A stretch of DNA of 64,000 bases from Cumulibacter manganitolerans (lineage in GTDB: Bacteria > Actinomycetota > Actinomycetes > Mycobacteriales > Antricoccaceae). Under the pieces are notes generated by a model. That model did not search any database, was not told the origin of the DNA, and saw only the letters and a program-made list of their open reading frames with translations. Positions 9,233 to 18,485 of the stretch are shown piece after piece (positions within the stretch are counted from its first letter, which is position 1; each line of letters opens with the position of its first letter). The translations under genes and the position numbers were made by a program. The stretch covers positions 1 through 64,000 of the forward strand of contig NZ_WBKP01000016.1 of the NCBI RefSeq assembly GCF_009602465.1. The letters run 5' to 3'.

Positions 9233-9270
9233 GTAACACCGCTGAAACAACAAGGTCATTATCGAGCAAC
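9233..9270 (+). promoter_or_regulatory. GlnR-type double operator upstream of glnA
   Basis: The sequence reads GTAAC-n6-GAAAC-n6-GTCAT-n6-GCAAC. This follows the actinomycete GlnR layout (gTnAC-n6-GaAAC, twice) with exact 6-nt spacers. It is 46 bp upstream of the glnA start, and a TAAGGT hexamer (9281-9286) just downstream could be the -10. GlnR is the OmpR-type nitrogen regulator known to control glnA. The glnR gene is not in this window. Confidence 0.72.
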
Positions 9271-9315
9271 GCCTCCCGAGTAAGGTCGTTCGCACCGACC
9301 CATCACGGAGGATCA

Positions 9316-10737
9316 ATGTTCGAATCCAAGGAAGAGCTGGTCTCGTACATCGAGGCGAACGACGTCAAGTTCATCGACGTCCGCTTCTGCGACCTGCCCG
9401 GCATCATGCAGCACTTCACGATCCCGGCCTCGGGCGTGGACGACATGTTCGAGGACGGCCTGGCGTTCGACGGCTCGTCGGTGCGCGGGTTCCAGGAGAT
9501 CCACGAGTCCGACATGCTGCTGCTGCCCGACCCGAAGACTGCGGTCGTCGATCCGTTCCGCGCTGCGAAGACGGTCATCGTGAACTTCTTCGTGCACGAC
9601 CCGATCACCCGTGAGCCGTACAGCCGCGACCCGCGCAACATCGCGCGCAAGGCCGAGGAGTACCTCAAGTCGTCGGGCATCGCCGACGAGGCGTTCTTCG
9701 GGGCCGAGGCTGAGTTCTACGTGTTCGACTCGATCCGCTTCGGCGACGAGATGAACGCGCAGTACCACCACATCGACTCCTCCTCCGGCTGGTGGAACAC
9801 CGGCCGTGAGGAGGAAGGCGGCAACAAGGGCTACAAGGTTCGCCCCAAGGGCGGCTACTTCCCGGTGGCGCCGTACGACCAGTACGGCGACCTGCGCGAC
9901 CAGATGACGCTGAACCTGCAGGACGCCGGCTTCGAGATCGAGCGCGCCCACCACGAGGTCGGCACCGCCGGACAGGCCGAGATCAACTACAAGTTCAACT
10001 CGCTGCTGCACGCCGGCGACGACATGATGCTGTTCAAGTACATCATCAAGAACACCGCGGCCGAGGCCGGCAAGACGGTCACCTTCATGCCGAAGCCGCT
10101 GTACGGCGACAACGGCTCGGGCATGCACACCCACCAGTCGCTTTGGAAGGGCGGCAAGCCGCTGTTCCACTCGGAGTCCGGCTACGCGGGCCTGTCCGAC
10201 GAGGCGCGCTGGTACATCGGCGGCCTGCTGCACCACGCCCCCGCCGTGCTGGCGTTCACCAACCCGACGATCAACAGCTTCCACCGCCTGGTCCCGGGCT
10301 ACGAGGCGCCGGTCAACCTGGTGTACTCGCAGCGCAACCGCTCGGCGTGCATCCGCATCCCGATCACCGGCAACAACCCGAAGGCCAAGCGCCTCGAGTT
10401 CCGGGTGCCCGACCCGTCGTGCAACCCGTACCTCGCATTCGCCGCGCAGATGATGGCCGGCCTCGACGGCATCCGCAACCGCATCGAGCCCGCGGACCCA
10501 ATCGACAAGGACCTCTACGAGCTGCCGCCGGACGAGGCCGCCGAGATCCCGCAGGTCCCGGACAGCCTCCCCGGCGTCCTCAACGCGCTCGAGGAGGACC
10601 ACGACTTCCTGCTCGAGGGTGGCGTGTTCACCGAGGACCTGATCGAGACCTGGATCCGTTACAAGCGGGAGAACGAGATCGACCCGATCCGCCTGCGCCC
10701 GCACCCGCACGAGTTCGCGCTGTACTACGACATCTAG
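9316..10737 (+). CDS. glnA: Glutamine synthetase type I
   Basis: 473 aa, the main ammonium-assimilating enzyme (glutamate + NH3 + ATP to glutamine). Start ATG 9316 follows GGAGG. Conserved blocks are [16 protein letters not shown], the ATP-loop region [13 protein letters not shown] and NRSACIRIP. Near residue 400 LYELPPDEA contains the tyrosine expected to be adenylylated by GlnE, so this is the GSI-beta, GlnE-regulated isoform. It is orthologous in position and type to glnA1. The upstream GlnR-like sites indicate transcriptional control by nitrogen supply; glnE and a second synthetase lie at 28.3-33.4 kb. Confidence 0.97.
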   Translation: MFESKEELVSYIEANDVKFIDVRFCDLPGIMQHFTIPASGVDDMFEDGLAFDGSSVRGFQEIHESDMLLLPDPKTAVVDPFRAAKTVIVNFFVHDPITREPYSRDPRNIARKAEEYLKSSGIADEAFFGAEAEFYVFDSIRFGDEMNAQYHHIDSSSGWWNTGREEEGGNKGYKVRPKGGYFPVAPYDQYGDLRDQMTLNLQDAGFEIERAHHEVGTAGQAEINYKFNSLLHAGDDMMLFKYIIKNTAAEAGKTVTFMPKPLYGDNGSGMHTHQSLWKGGKPLFHSESGYAGLSDEARWYIGGLLHHAPAVLAFTNPTINSFHRLVPGYEAPVNLVYSQRNRSACIRIPITGNNPKAKRLEFRVPDPSCNPYLAFAAQMMAGLDGIRNRIEPADPIDKDLYELPPDEAAEIPQVPDSLPGVLNALEEDHDFLLEGGVFTEDLIETWIRYKRENEIDPIRLRPHPHEFALYYDI

Positions 10738-10758
10738 ATCTCGTCACTGCGCACCGGG

Positions 10759-10810
10759 ACGGTCCCGGCGCCGGAGAACGCCTTCGGGCGCGCGCCGGCG
10801 CCGGGACCGT
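10759..10810. terminator. 16-bp inverted repeat between convergent glnA and NERD gene
   Basis: ACGGTCCCGGCGCCGG (10759-10774) pairs perfectly with CCGGCGCCGGGACCGT (10795-10810) across a 20-nt loop. It lies 21 bp after the glnA stop, and the position between converging genes suggests a bidirectional terminator. Confidence 0.75.
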
Positions 10811-10821
10811 TCTGCATTCCG

Positions 10822-10852
10822 GCGCCGGTTCGGCTGCGCGGCGAACCGGCGC
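10822..10852. terminator. Second hairpin terminator, NERD gene side
   Basis: GCGCCGGTTCG and CGAACCGGCGC form an 11-bp perfect stem with a 9-nt loop ending 6 bp before the NERD-gene stop. It probably terminates the minus-strand transcript, in tandem with the hairpin at 10759. Confidence 0.65.
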
Positions 10853-10857
10853 AGGAC

Positions 10858-11547
10858 TCAGGCCGCCCGCAGGCGGCCGGCGATGAGCTCGCGCACCGCA
10901 GGGACGTCGACGGTTCCTTCGGCACCGGCCAGCAGCTTCGCGAGCCGCTTCGGCCAGAGCACCTGGACTCCGCTGATCGTGAACGCGCCGCCGATCATCG
11001 GCCAATCGGCATCGACGAAACAGAGCGCGCCGGTGACCGGGATGTCGCCGACGATCCCGCGGACGAGCTGCACCTGCTTCAGTGCTCCGTCCACGAGCCG
11101 CGTGCAGTCGCGGCGACCGACGATGAGCTTGTCCACCCGCGGTCGAAGGAGACCGCCCTCGATGCGGAGCCGCGGACGCCCCTTGTAGCGCTTCGCGTCG
11201 ATGACCCAGACGCCGGCGCGGGTGATCGCGATGTGGTCGATGTTCGCCCGGGACCCTGGGACGCGTCGGTCGTGCAGCACCGCGAGGGAGTCCGAGACCA
11301 GCGCATCGAGGTGGCCGCCGAGGCGCGCCTCCCCGACCGCGCCAGTCGCCCATGCCCTCGTGCTCTGCTTCTCGTCGGAGAGGGCGACCGCGAGGCCGCC
11401 GAGCCGTCCCCACTTCCGGCGCAGGCGCTCTTCGTCCCTGGCCTTGCGCCGCTCGTATTCCCGCCAGGCCGAGCCGCCGGCGTCCCCCGCGTCCCGAGAG
11501 ACGTCGCGCTCCGGCGACGGGTGCGTATCCCGCCCGCTCTGCGTCAC
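10858..11547 (-). CDS. NERD domain (nuclease-related) protein
   Basis: 229 aa from GTG 11547, which has GGAG upstream. Residues 1-60 are charged and probably helical. The NERD domain follows: GAVGEARLGGHLDAL, then the core ANIDHIAITRAGVWVIDAKR with the Asp and the Asp-x-Lys expected of a restriction-endonuclease-like fold. It lacks the helicase or kinase domains that some NERD proteins carry. Nuclease activity is predicted from the fold but rarely shown for this family. It stands alone, convergent with glnA. Confidence 0.82.
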   Translation of the reverse strand: MTQSGRDTHPSPERDVSRDAGDAGGSAWREYERRKARDEERLRRKWGRLGGLAVALSDEKQSTRAWATGAVGEARLGGHLDALVSDSLAVLHDRRVPGSRANIDHIAITRAGVWVIDAKRYKGRPRLRIEGGLLRPRVDKLIVGRRDCTRLVDGALKQVQLVRGIVGDIPVTGALCFVDADWPMIGGAFTISGVQVLWPKRLAKLLAGAEGTVDVPAVRELIAGRLRAA

Positions 11548-11754
11548 GGTGCAGCTCCTATCAAGACAGCTCACTTTCCTCTACCCGACGATCCCGACCC
11601 CAGGCTCCGCCCGGCTGGTGTACGGCCTCCGCTGAGCCCGCGGGGATCTTCACGAAAGCATCACATACGGGCGCCCGGTCCCTTCACACACTCGCGATGA
11701 ACTGGGAATCGAACACGGGGATGACCCCCGGTTCCCCACGAAGGAGTGAGAACA

Positions 11755-12507
11755 ATGATCAAGAACCGCAGGCTCCAGCTGGGCATCGCTGCCACCACCG
11801 TCGCGGTGCTCGCCACTGTCGGCGCAACGGCCGCGTTCGGGCTGCCGCCCACCGACGCCCCGGGCACGCCCGGCCAGGGCCCGAACGCGACCGCGACGGC
11901 GACCGAGCCGCTGAGCGAGGCAGAGAAGGGCGACCTGCTGCTGACCCGTGAGGAGGAACGGCTCGCGCGGGAGCTGTACCAGGCCTTCGGCGACAAGTAC
12001 CCGGATGTCACGTTCTTCAAGAACGTCGCCGTCAGCGAGGACCATCACGCCGAGGCGGTCGGGCGGGCGTTGACGCGGTATGACCTCGCGGATCCGTCGG
12101 CGAGCGCCACCCCGGGTCAGTACGCCGACAGCACTCTGCAAGGGCTGTACGACAAGTGGTACGCCCAGGGCATGCAGAGCGAGCAGGAGGCGATCAAGGT
12201 CGGCGTCGAGCTGGAGAAGACCGATATCGACGGGCTGAAGAAGGCGATCGAGACCTCTGACAACGCCGACCTCGATCAGTTGTACGGCAGGCTGCTCTGG
12301 GGGTCGCAGCACCACCTGGCCGGGTACGAGGCACTCGCCAACGGCCAGGATCCCACCGGCCAGTGCGCGACGGACGCCGCCGGCCAGGGCCAGGGTCCGA
12401 ATCAGGGCCAGGCTCACGGCGCTGGCCGTGGCGAGGGCCGGGGTCCGGATCATGGGCAGGGCCAGGGTCACGGCCCGGCTGACGGCCAGGGTCCGGGACA
12501 GGGCTAG
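11755..12507 (+). CDS. Secreted DUF2202 (ferritin-like) protein with Gly/Gln/His-rich tail
   Basis: 250 aa, start ATG 11755 with AAGGAG. Residues 1-28 form a Sec signal peptide (MIKNRRLQLGIAATTVAVLA, then an AFG-type cleavage zone). The core (50-195) has the DUF2202 pattern: EEERLARELYQAF, later SEDHHAEAVG and WGSQHHLAGYEAL, Glu and His residues placed as in ferritin-like four-helix bundles. The last 50 residues repeat GQGQGP / GHGPADGQG units. Metal binding is plausible but unproven. It converges on a two-component system at 12541-14357, which may respond to the same stimulus. Confidence 0.83.
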   Translation: MIKNRRLQLGIAATTVAVLATVGATAAFGLPPTDAPGTPGQGPNATATATEPLSEAEKGDLLLTREEERLARELYQAFGDKYPDVTFFKNVAVSEDHHAEAVGRALTRYDLADPSASATPGQYADSTLQGLYDKWYAQGMQSEQEAIKVGVELEKTDIDGLKKAIETSDNADLDQLYGRLLWGSQHHLAGYEALANGQDPTGQCATDAAGQGQGPNQGQAHGAGRGEGRGPDHGQGQGHGPADGQGPGQG

Positions 12508-12540
12508 CGACGACGCCGGGCTGCGCCGGCGCGCAACGCC

Positions 12541-13650
12541 TCAGGGGCGGATCGGCAGGACCAGCGTGAGCGTGGTCCCCCGGTCCGCCCCTGACGACGC
12601 GGCCGTGAGCGTGCCGCCGTGCGCGCGCACGATGTCGCGGGCGATCGTCAGGCCGATCCCCGAGCCTTCGGAGCTCTGGGCGCGCGGGGCACGGTAGAAC
12701 CGCTCGAAGATCTTCGGCAGCTCGTCGGCGGAGAGGCCGACCCCGTTGTCGGCCACGGTCACGACGGCCGATCGCCGGCCGTGGCCGACGGCCTCGTCCA
12801 GCTCGATCCGGACCCTCGGATCCGGCCGTCCTCGCGTCGCCCGGAGCGCGTTGCCGAGCAGATTGGAGATCACCTGCGCGATCCGGTCGGAGTCGACCTG
12901 CGCGACGACCGGACGGGCGACCCGCACCTCCAGATCGATGCCGGCTTCGTCGAACTGCGGTTGCAGCCGCTCGCTCGTCCGCGCGACCAGGTCGGCCAGG
13001 TCGACCTCCGTGGGATGGAGCTGCAGATTTCCCTCCTGGACGCGGGAGAGAGTCGACAGGTCGTCCGCGAACCGCCGCAGCTTGCGCACCTCGGAGCTGA
13101 TCTGGTCCAACCGCTCGGGATCCGGGGAGAAGACGCCGTCGATCATGCCCTCGACGTACCCGTCGATCACGGTCAGCGGGGTCCGCAGCTCGTGCGCGAC
13201 ATCGGAGATCAGCCGCACCCGCCGCTGCTCCGTCGAGGCGAGCGCCGCGGCGAGCGCGTTCACGTCGTCGGACAGCTCGGCGAGCTCCGCTGTCCCCGGC
13301 CGGCCGACCTGCAGCGTGTAGTCCCCCTCCGCCAGCCGCCGGGTGGCGACCTGCATCTCCCGCAGCGGCGCGAGCAGCCGACGGGTGGTCACGACACCGA
13401 ATACGGCGGCGAGCACTGCGCCGCTGAGCACGCCGATCAGCAATGCTTCGTCGATAGCGGACGCCACCGCGGCCCGCAGCTGGTCCTGTCCGGTGCTCGA
13501 CCCCCGACCCTGGCTGCCCACGCCCATCCCGTGCGTGGCCTGGTCGTACAGCCGCGGCGCGAGCAAGCGAACGAGGACGTAGGTCACCAGCCCGCCGATC
13601 ACCGCGACCGCGAGGTGGGAGGCGACCAACCGGACCGAGAGCCGTTTCAC
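12541..13650 (-). CDS. Sensor histidine kinase
   Basis: 369 aa from a GTG overlapping the response-regulator stop (GTGA). Membrane helices at about 9-30 and 66-90 flank a very short extracytoplasmic loop (about 35 residues). HAMP follows at about 88-140, then the HisKA box ISDVAHELRTPL with phospho-acceptor His153. The ATPase has N box (NLLGNALRA), G1 (DNGVGL), F box and G2 (GSGIGLTIA). The tiny sensor loop suggests detection in the membrane or by a partner. It forms one operon with the upstream regulator. The signal is unknown. Confidence 0.95.
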   Translation of the reverse strand: MKRLSVRLVASHLAVAVIGGLVTYVLVRLLAPRLYDQATHGMGVGSQGRGSSTGQDQLRAAVASAIDEALLIGVLSGAVLAAVFGVVTTRRLLAPLREMQVATRRLAEGDYTLQVGRPGTAELAELSDDVNALAAALASTEQRRVRLISDVAHELRTPLTVIDGYVEGMIDGVFSPDPERLDQISSEVRKLRRFADDLSTLSRVQEGNLQLHPTEVDLADLVARTSERLQPQFDEAGIDLEVRVARPVVAQVDSDRIAQVISNLLGNALRATRGRPDPRVRIELDEAVGHGRRSAVVTVADNGVGLSADELPKIFERFYRAPRAQSSEGSGIGLTIARDIVRAHGGTLTAASSGADRGTTLTLVLPIRP

Positions 13651-14357
13651 GCCCGCTCCCCGATGAACTTGTAGCCGACGCCACGCACTGTCCGGAGAAA
13701 ACGCGGCTCGGCCGCGTCGTCGGCGAGCTTCCGGCGCAGGTTGCGGATGTGGACGTCCACCACGCGAGCGTCACCGTAGAAGTCGTAGCCCCACACCTTC
13801 TCCAGCAGCTGAGCCCGCGAGAAGACCCGACCGGGAGCCTCGGCGAGGGCGCTCAGCAGATCGAATTCCAGAGCAGACAGCTCGAGGACCTGCCCGTCCA
13901 TCTCGACGACCCGCTCGGCGGGCCGGATCTCCAGCCCGACGAAGCGCCACCGCGGCGACTGCGACTCGGGTGCCGCGGACCGCTCGCGCCGCAGGATCGC
14001 CTTCACCCGGGCCACCACCTCGCGCGGGCTGAACGGCTTGGTGACGTAGTCGTCGGCGCCCACGGCGAGGCCGATCAGCTTGTCGACCTCCTCGTTGCGC
14101 GCGGTGACCATCATGACGTAGGTCTCGGCCTGCGCGCGATCGGGCAGGGCGCGCAGCCGACGCAGCACCTCCACGCCGTCGAAGTCCGGCAACCCGACGT
14201 CCAGCATGACCAGCGCCGGCGTCCGACGCTGCACCAGCTCCATCGCCGCGGCGCCGGTGTCGGCCTCGAGCACTCCGAAGCCGTCAGCCTCGAGGAAGGC
14301 GCGCAGGACCTCACGAATCTGGGGTTGGTCGTCGACGACCAGGACCTCCTGCGCCAT
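13647..14357 (-). CDS. OmpR/PhoB-family response regulator
   Basis: 236 aa. The receiver domain (1-120) has acidic D9/D10, phospho-acceptor D53 (MLDVGLPDF), T85 and K107 (VTKPF). The winged-helix DNA-binding domain (about 138-236) contains RVFSRAQLLEKVWGYDF and VDVHIRNLRRKL, typical of OmpR-type regulators. It is translationally coupled to the histidine kinase by a 4-nt overlap. The target genes are not evident; the neighbouring secreted DUF2202 gene and the ZIP transporter are candidates by position only. Confidence 0.96.
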   Translation of the reverse strand: MAQEVLVVDDQPQIREVLRAFLEADGFGVLEADTGAAAMELVQRRTPALVMLDVGLPDFDGVEVLRRLRALPDRAQAETYVMMVTARNEEVDKLIGLAVGADDYVTKPFSPREVVARVKAILRRERSAAPESQSPRWRFVGLEIRPAERVVEMDGQVLELSALEFDLLSALAEAPGRVFSRAQLLEKVWGYDFYGDARVVDVHIRNLRRKLADDAAEPRFLRTVRGVGYKFIGERA

Positions 14358-14621
14358 CGCTCAGCCGCCCGCCGCGGTCTGCGACGGCACGGCCCGCCCG
14401 CTCGTCATCGGCCACCTCCGCACGCGCTACTGCTCGAGAAGGTACACCGTCGAACAGCGCGCCCCACTCGTGCGGTCAGAGCTGTTGCCGCACGCCCGGT
14501 TCGACGGACACCCCGGCACCTGGGGGCCACATGCCTGGCGATGCTCACTGCTCCACCGGGCGGCGCGATGGGCGCCGGAGCGGGCACTTGCAGCCGCGGA
14601 GCAATGTGGCTTCGCCGGTGC

Positions 14622-15374
14622 TCAGCCCAGGCGTCCCACGCTGAACGCGGTGAGGAAGCCCAGAGTGGCGATCAGCCCGGCATACAGGTGCGTCCGCTCG
14701 AAGGCCTCGGGGATCATCGTGTCGGCGATCATCGTCAGGATGGCCCCTGCCGCGAGCGCCGTGATCGCCGCGACGACCTGCGGCGCCGCCCCTTCCAGCA
14801 GCAGGCAGCCGAGCAGACCGGCTATCCCGCTGGCCACGGCCACCCCGATCCACACGCCGAAGACGTACTTCGCGGACCGGCCGTTGCGCTTCATGCCCGC
14901 CGCGCTCGAGAGGCCCTCGGGGAGGTTCGAGATGAAGATCGCGACCAGCACGGGCACGCCCACCCCGCCACCGCCGAGCAACGACAGGCCCAGCACGACC
15001 GACTCGGGGATCCCGTCGAGCAATGCGCCGATGGCGATCGCCGCTCCGCTGCCGCTCTGCTCCTGCTCGCTGGGCTGCTGGTCCCCGGAACGCTTGCGGT
15101 GCCGCGCTCCCCTCTTGTCCAGCAGGACGTTGGCCGCCAGGTAGGCGATCGCACCCGCGAGGAAGCCCAGCACGGTGGCGGTGAGGCCACCGGTGTGCTC
15201 GGCGTCGTCCACGAGGTCGAAGGCCAGCGCGGAGATCAGGACGCCGGCTCCGAAGGCCATGACCGAGGCGACGACCTTCTGCGGCACCTTGACGAACCAG
15301 GCGATCAACGCGCCGATCACCAGCGCGCCACCCGCGATGAGCCCCCAGATGCCGGCCTGCAACGCGATGGGCAT
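14622..15374 (-). CDS. ZIP-family metal transporter with altered metal-site histidines
   Basis: 250 aa, about eight hydrophobic segments with a basic loop (RHRKRSGDQQPSEQEQ) between helices III and IV, as in ZIP proteins. The paired metal motifs are recognisable but unusual: DGIPES where ZupT-type transporters have HNxPEG, and SNLPEG where they have HNIPEG. Both first-position histidines are therefore replaced (Asp, Ser). It probably moves a divalent cation, but specificity cannot be assumed to be zinc. The 264-bp gap before it (14358-14621) holds no recognisable gene. Confidence 0.82.
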   Translation of the reverse strand: MPIALQAGIWGLIAGGALVIGALIAWFVKVPQKVVASVMAFGAGVLISALAFDLVDDAEHTGGLTATVLGFLAGAIAYLAANVLLDKRGARHRKRSGDQQPSEQEQSGSGAAIAIGALLDGIPESVVLGLSLLGGGGVGVPVLVAIFISNLPEGLSSAAGMKRNGRSAKYVFGVWIGVAVASGIAGLLGCLLLEGAAPQVVAAITALAAGAILTMIADTMIPEAFERTHLYAGLIATLGFLTAFSVGRLG

Positions 15375-15402
15375 CAGCGCACCTCGACCGTGCGCGGGTG
15401 TG

Positions 15403-15888
15403 TCAGACCAGGTAGCTGGACCATGGCATCTCTCCCATCTCGTGGGCGGCGTCGGCGAACGCCGTCAGGGCGCGGATCGTCACGTCGACGTCGCCGGTCG
15501 TCATACGGCCCAGCACTCTCTGGACCTCGCGTCGCCGGTAGGCGTGTACCTCGGCCAGCAGGTCACGCCCCGTCGCAGTGAGCGACACCGTCACCACCCG
15601 GCCGTCCTCGGCCGAACGTCCCCGACTGACCAGATCCAGGCGCTGCAGCCGGTCGACCAGGCGGCTGGCGTTCGAGGCGTTCACCTCGAGCTGTGCGGCC
15701 AGCGCCCCCACGGTCTGGGCGCCGCCGGAGGCCAGCAGCACGAGGAGGCGATGCTGCACGAGGGTGATCTCCACCGGCGCGGCGTTGACCGACCGAACGG
15801 CGATCCCCACCAGGGCCCGGCTCACGGCAATGAGCGTGTCGGCGTGGCGTTCGTGTGAGGCAGCGGGTTCCTCGTTCTTCGATGCCAC
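15403..15888 (-). CDS. MarR-family transcriptional regulator
   Basis: 161 aa, GTG start. Winged-helix core: LVQHRLLVLLASGGAQTVGALAAQLEVNASNASRLVDRL, then the wing LDLVSRGRSAEDGRVVTVSLT, followed by dimerisation helices. Standard MarR length. It is divergent from the molybdopterin oxidoreductase, with about 78 bp between them, so that enzyme is its likeliest target; the transporter gene at 14622 lies just downstream on the same strand. The imperfectly symmetric GCGCATAC...CGTAGCGC around 15923-15942 may be its operator. The ligand is unknown. Confidence 0.93.
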   Translation of the reverse strand: MASKNEEPAASHERHADTLIAVSRALVGIAVRSVNAAPVEITLVQHRLLVLLASGGAQTVGALAAQLEVNASNASRLVDRLQRLDLVSRGRSAEDGRVVTVSLTATGRDLLAEVHAYRRREVQRVLGRMTTGDVDVTIRALTAFADAAHEMGEMPWSSYLV

Positions 15889-15965
15889 GCGTACCCCCGC
15901 GAGATGTGGTTTGGTTGCCCTGGCGCATACATACCGTAGCGCATGAGTTCCAGGCAGGTGGGTAC

Positions 15966-18485
15966 GTGACTCAGATGCAGCAGAACGAGATGTCAGCGGA
16001 TCGCATTGCGGATGTCTTCGGGCAGCTGACCCCGCACGGACGCGGCACGGTCTGGCCGGCCCGGGTCGACCAGCACCTCGAGGAGGGCCTCGAGGAGCAG
16101 GACGTCGACCGATGGGTGCAGTCCGCGTGCCTGTTGTGCAGCAACGGCTGCGGCGCCGACATCGCGGTGAAGGACGGCCGGATGGTCGGCATCCGGGGGC
16201 GGGCGGGCGATACCGTCAACCACGGTCGGCTCGGGCCGAAGGGGTTGTACGGCAGCACTCCGTGGGCCACCTCGCCGGACCGGCTGACGCGGCCGCTGAT
16301 CCGCGTGGACGGCGAGCTGGTCGAGACCGACTGGGACACCGCCATGGGGCGCATCGTCGCTGAGTCCCGCCGGCTGCTGGACGAGAAGGGACCGCTCACC
16401 CACGGCTTCTACACCTCGGGCCAGCTCTTCCTCGAGGAGTACTACACCCTCGCGGTGATCGGAAAGGCCGGGCTGGGCACGCCCCACATGGACGGCAACA
16501 CCCGGTTGTGCACGGCGACCAGCGCGGCGGCGTTCAAGGAGTCCTTCGGCGCCGACGGACAGCCCGGGTCGTACACCGACATCGAGCACTGCGACGCCAT
16601 CTTCCTGTACGGCCACAACATGCCGGAGACGCAGACCGTGCTGTGGACGCGCATCCTGGATCGCACCCGCGGCGAGGATCCGCCACGCATCGTGTGCGTC
16701 GATCCGCGACGTACCGAGGTCGCCGACGAGGCGGTTCGCACCGGAGGGGTGCACCTCGCTCCGCGGGTGGGCACCAACCTCGCACTGATGAACGGGGTCA
16801 CCCGCGAGCTGTTCGCGAACGACTGGGTCGACCACGCATGGGTGGCCGAGCACACCGTCGGGCTGGAGACGCTCCGGGAGATCGTCGACCCGTACACCCC
16901 CGAGAAGGTGGCCGAGATCTGCGCCGTGCCCGCGGACGACCTGCGGGCCGCGGCCCGCATCTTCGGGCAGAGCAAGGGTGTGCTGTCCACCGTCCTGCAG
17001 GGGTTCTACCAGTCGCACCAGGCGACGGCAGCGTCCGTCGCGGTGCACAACCTGCATCTGCTGCGCGGCATGATCGGGCGGCCGGGCGCCGGCGTGCTGC
17101 AGATGAACGGGCAGCCGACCGCCCAGAACAACCGCGAGTGCGGCGCGGACGGCGACCTGCCGGGCTTTCGCAACTGGGACAACCCGAAGCACGTCCAGCA
17201 GCTGGCCGACGCCTGGAACGTCGACGTCATGACGATCCCGCACTGGGCCCCGCCGACCCACGCGATGCAGATCATGGGGTACGCCGAGACCGGGTCGATC
17301 GAGCTGTTGTGGATCTCGGCGACGAACCCGGCGGTGTCGATGCCGGAGTCGGCGCGGATCCGCAAGATCCTCAGCAGCCCCAAGTGCTTCACCATCGTGC
17401 AGGACCTCTTCCGTACCGAGACCGCCGAGCTCGCGGACGTCGTCCTGCCCGCCGCGGGCTGGGGCGAGAAGACCGGTTGCTACACCAACGTCAACCGCAC
17501 CGTGCACCTGTCCGAGAAGGCGGTCGAGCCACCCGGCGAGGCGCGCAGCGACCTCGACATCTTCCTGGCGTACGCCGACGCCATGGGCTTCACCGACAAG
17601 GACGGCCGGCCGCTGATGAAGTGGCGCACGCCCGAGGAGGCGTTCGACGCGTGGGCCGCCGTGACCGCCGGCCGACCGGTCGACTACACCGGCCTGTCGT
17701 ACGACAAGCTCCGCGGACCGTCGGGGATCCCGTGGCCGGTCAACGTCGAGCACCCCGACGGCACCGATCGCCTCTACACGGACGGCATCTTCCCGACCGA
17801 CACCGACTACTGCGAGACGTACGGCCACGACCTCATCACCGGCGGCACGGTCACCGAGCAGGAGCACCGCGCGATGGCTCCCGCGGGCCGCGCCATCCTC
17901 AAGGGGGCGCCGTACACACCCGCGCACGAGCCGCCGAACGAGGACTATCCGCTGCTGTTCACCACCGGGCGCACCGTGTTCCAGTTCCACACCCGCACGA
18001 AGACCGGACGCGCCCGCTCGCTCGACCAGGCGGCCCCCGACGCCTGGGTCGAGCTGTCGCCGGAGGACGCCGAGGCGCTCGGCGTGAGCGAGGGCGACTG
18101 GGTGCGGCTCGAGTCGCCGCGAGGGTCCATCGAGGTGCGGGCGCGTGTCGGGCGGGTCATGCAGGGGGCGGTCTTCGCGCCGTTCCACTACGGGCACTGG
18201 GATCCGGACGACGTGAGCGACGCCGCGCACCGCACGGCCAACGAGCTCACGATGACCGTGTGGGACCCGGTGTCCAAGCAGCCGACCTTCAAGACGGCCG
18301 CCTGCCGCGTGACCCGGCTGCGCGGGGACGACGGTCCCTCGCCCGCGCCGACCAACACCGCGTCCGCACCCGCCCGGAACGCCCGTGTCACGGTCCCGCC
18401 CACGCGCGGCGGTGGCGCGACGTCCAGCCGGGCGCTCGACGAGACGCCCCGCTACCCGCTCGATCCCGCACAGGAGAACCGCTGA
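15966..18485 (+). CDS. Molybdopterin-dependent oxidoreductase (formate dehydrogenase/nitrate reductase superfamily) lacking the fourth Fe-S cysteine
   Basis: 839 aa from GTG 15966 (ATG 15975 is an alternative). The N-terminal [4Fe-4S] motif has C55, C58 and C62 (CLLCSNGC), but the usual fourth ligand in NxGRLCxKG is Gly90 (NHGRLGPKG). A Mo-ligand cysteine is present at C182 (NTRLCTATSAAAF). Molybdopterin-binding and C-terminal barrel domains (FQFHTRTKTGRARSLD, the molydop-binding fold) are complete. It belongs to the superfamily of FdhF, NasA and NapA, but the substrate cannot be assigned. It is translationally coupled (TGATG) to a small helical protein and probably controlled by the divergent MarR gene. 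Confidence 0.9.
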   Translation: MTQMQQNEMSADRIADVFGQLTPHGRGTVWPARVDQHLEEGLEEQDVDRWVQSACLLCSNGCGADIAVKDGRMVGIRGRAGDTVNHGRLGPKGLYGSTPWATSPDRLTRPLIRVDGELVETDWDTAMGRIVAESRRLLDEKGPLTHGFYTSGQLFLEEYYTLAVIGKAGLGTPHMDGNTRLCTATSAAAFKESFGADGQPGSYTDIEHCDAIFLYGHNMPETQTVLWTRILDRTRGEDPPRIVCVDPRRTEVADEAVRTGGVHLAPRVGTNLALMNGVTRELFANDWVDHAWVAEHTVGLETLREIVDPYTPEKVAEICAVPADDLRAAARIFGQSKGVLSTVLQGFYQSHQATAASVAVHNLHLLRGMIGRPGAGVLQMNGQPTAQNNRECGADGDLPGFRNWDNPKHVQQLADAWNVDVMTIPHWAPPTHAMQIMGYAETGSIELLWISATNPAVSMPESARIRKILSSPKCFTIVQDLFRTETAELADVVLPAAGWGEKTGCYTNVNRTVHLSEKAVEPPGEARSDLDIFLAYADAMGFTDKDGRPLMKWRTPEEAFDAWAAVTAGRPVDYTGLSYDKLRGPSGIPWPVNVEHPDGTDRLYTDGIFPTDTDYCETYGHDLITGGTVTEQEHRAMAPAGRAILKGAPYTPAHEPPNEDYPLLFTTGRTVFQFHTRTKTGRARSLDQAAPDAWVELSPEDAEALGVSEGDWVRLESPRGSIEVRARVGRVMQGAVFAPFHYGHWDPDDVSDAAHRTANELTMTVWDPVSKQPTFKTAACRVTRLRGDDGPSPAPTNTASAPARNARVTVPPTRGGGATSSRALDETPRYPLDPAQENR

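Noticed and set aside
11650-12471. Minus-strand ORF opposite the DUF2202 gene
   Set aside because: Shadow frame; its translation is low-complexity Leu/Arg/Gly without domain features, whereas the plus-strand product has a signal peptide and family motifs.
14404-14640. Possible gene remnant between the response regulator and ZIP genes
   Set aside because: A frame there reads with plausible composition but no recognisable motif, start site or conservation evidence.
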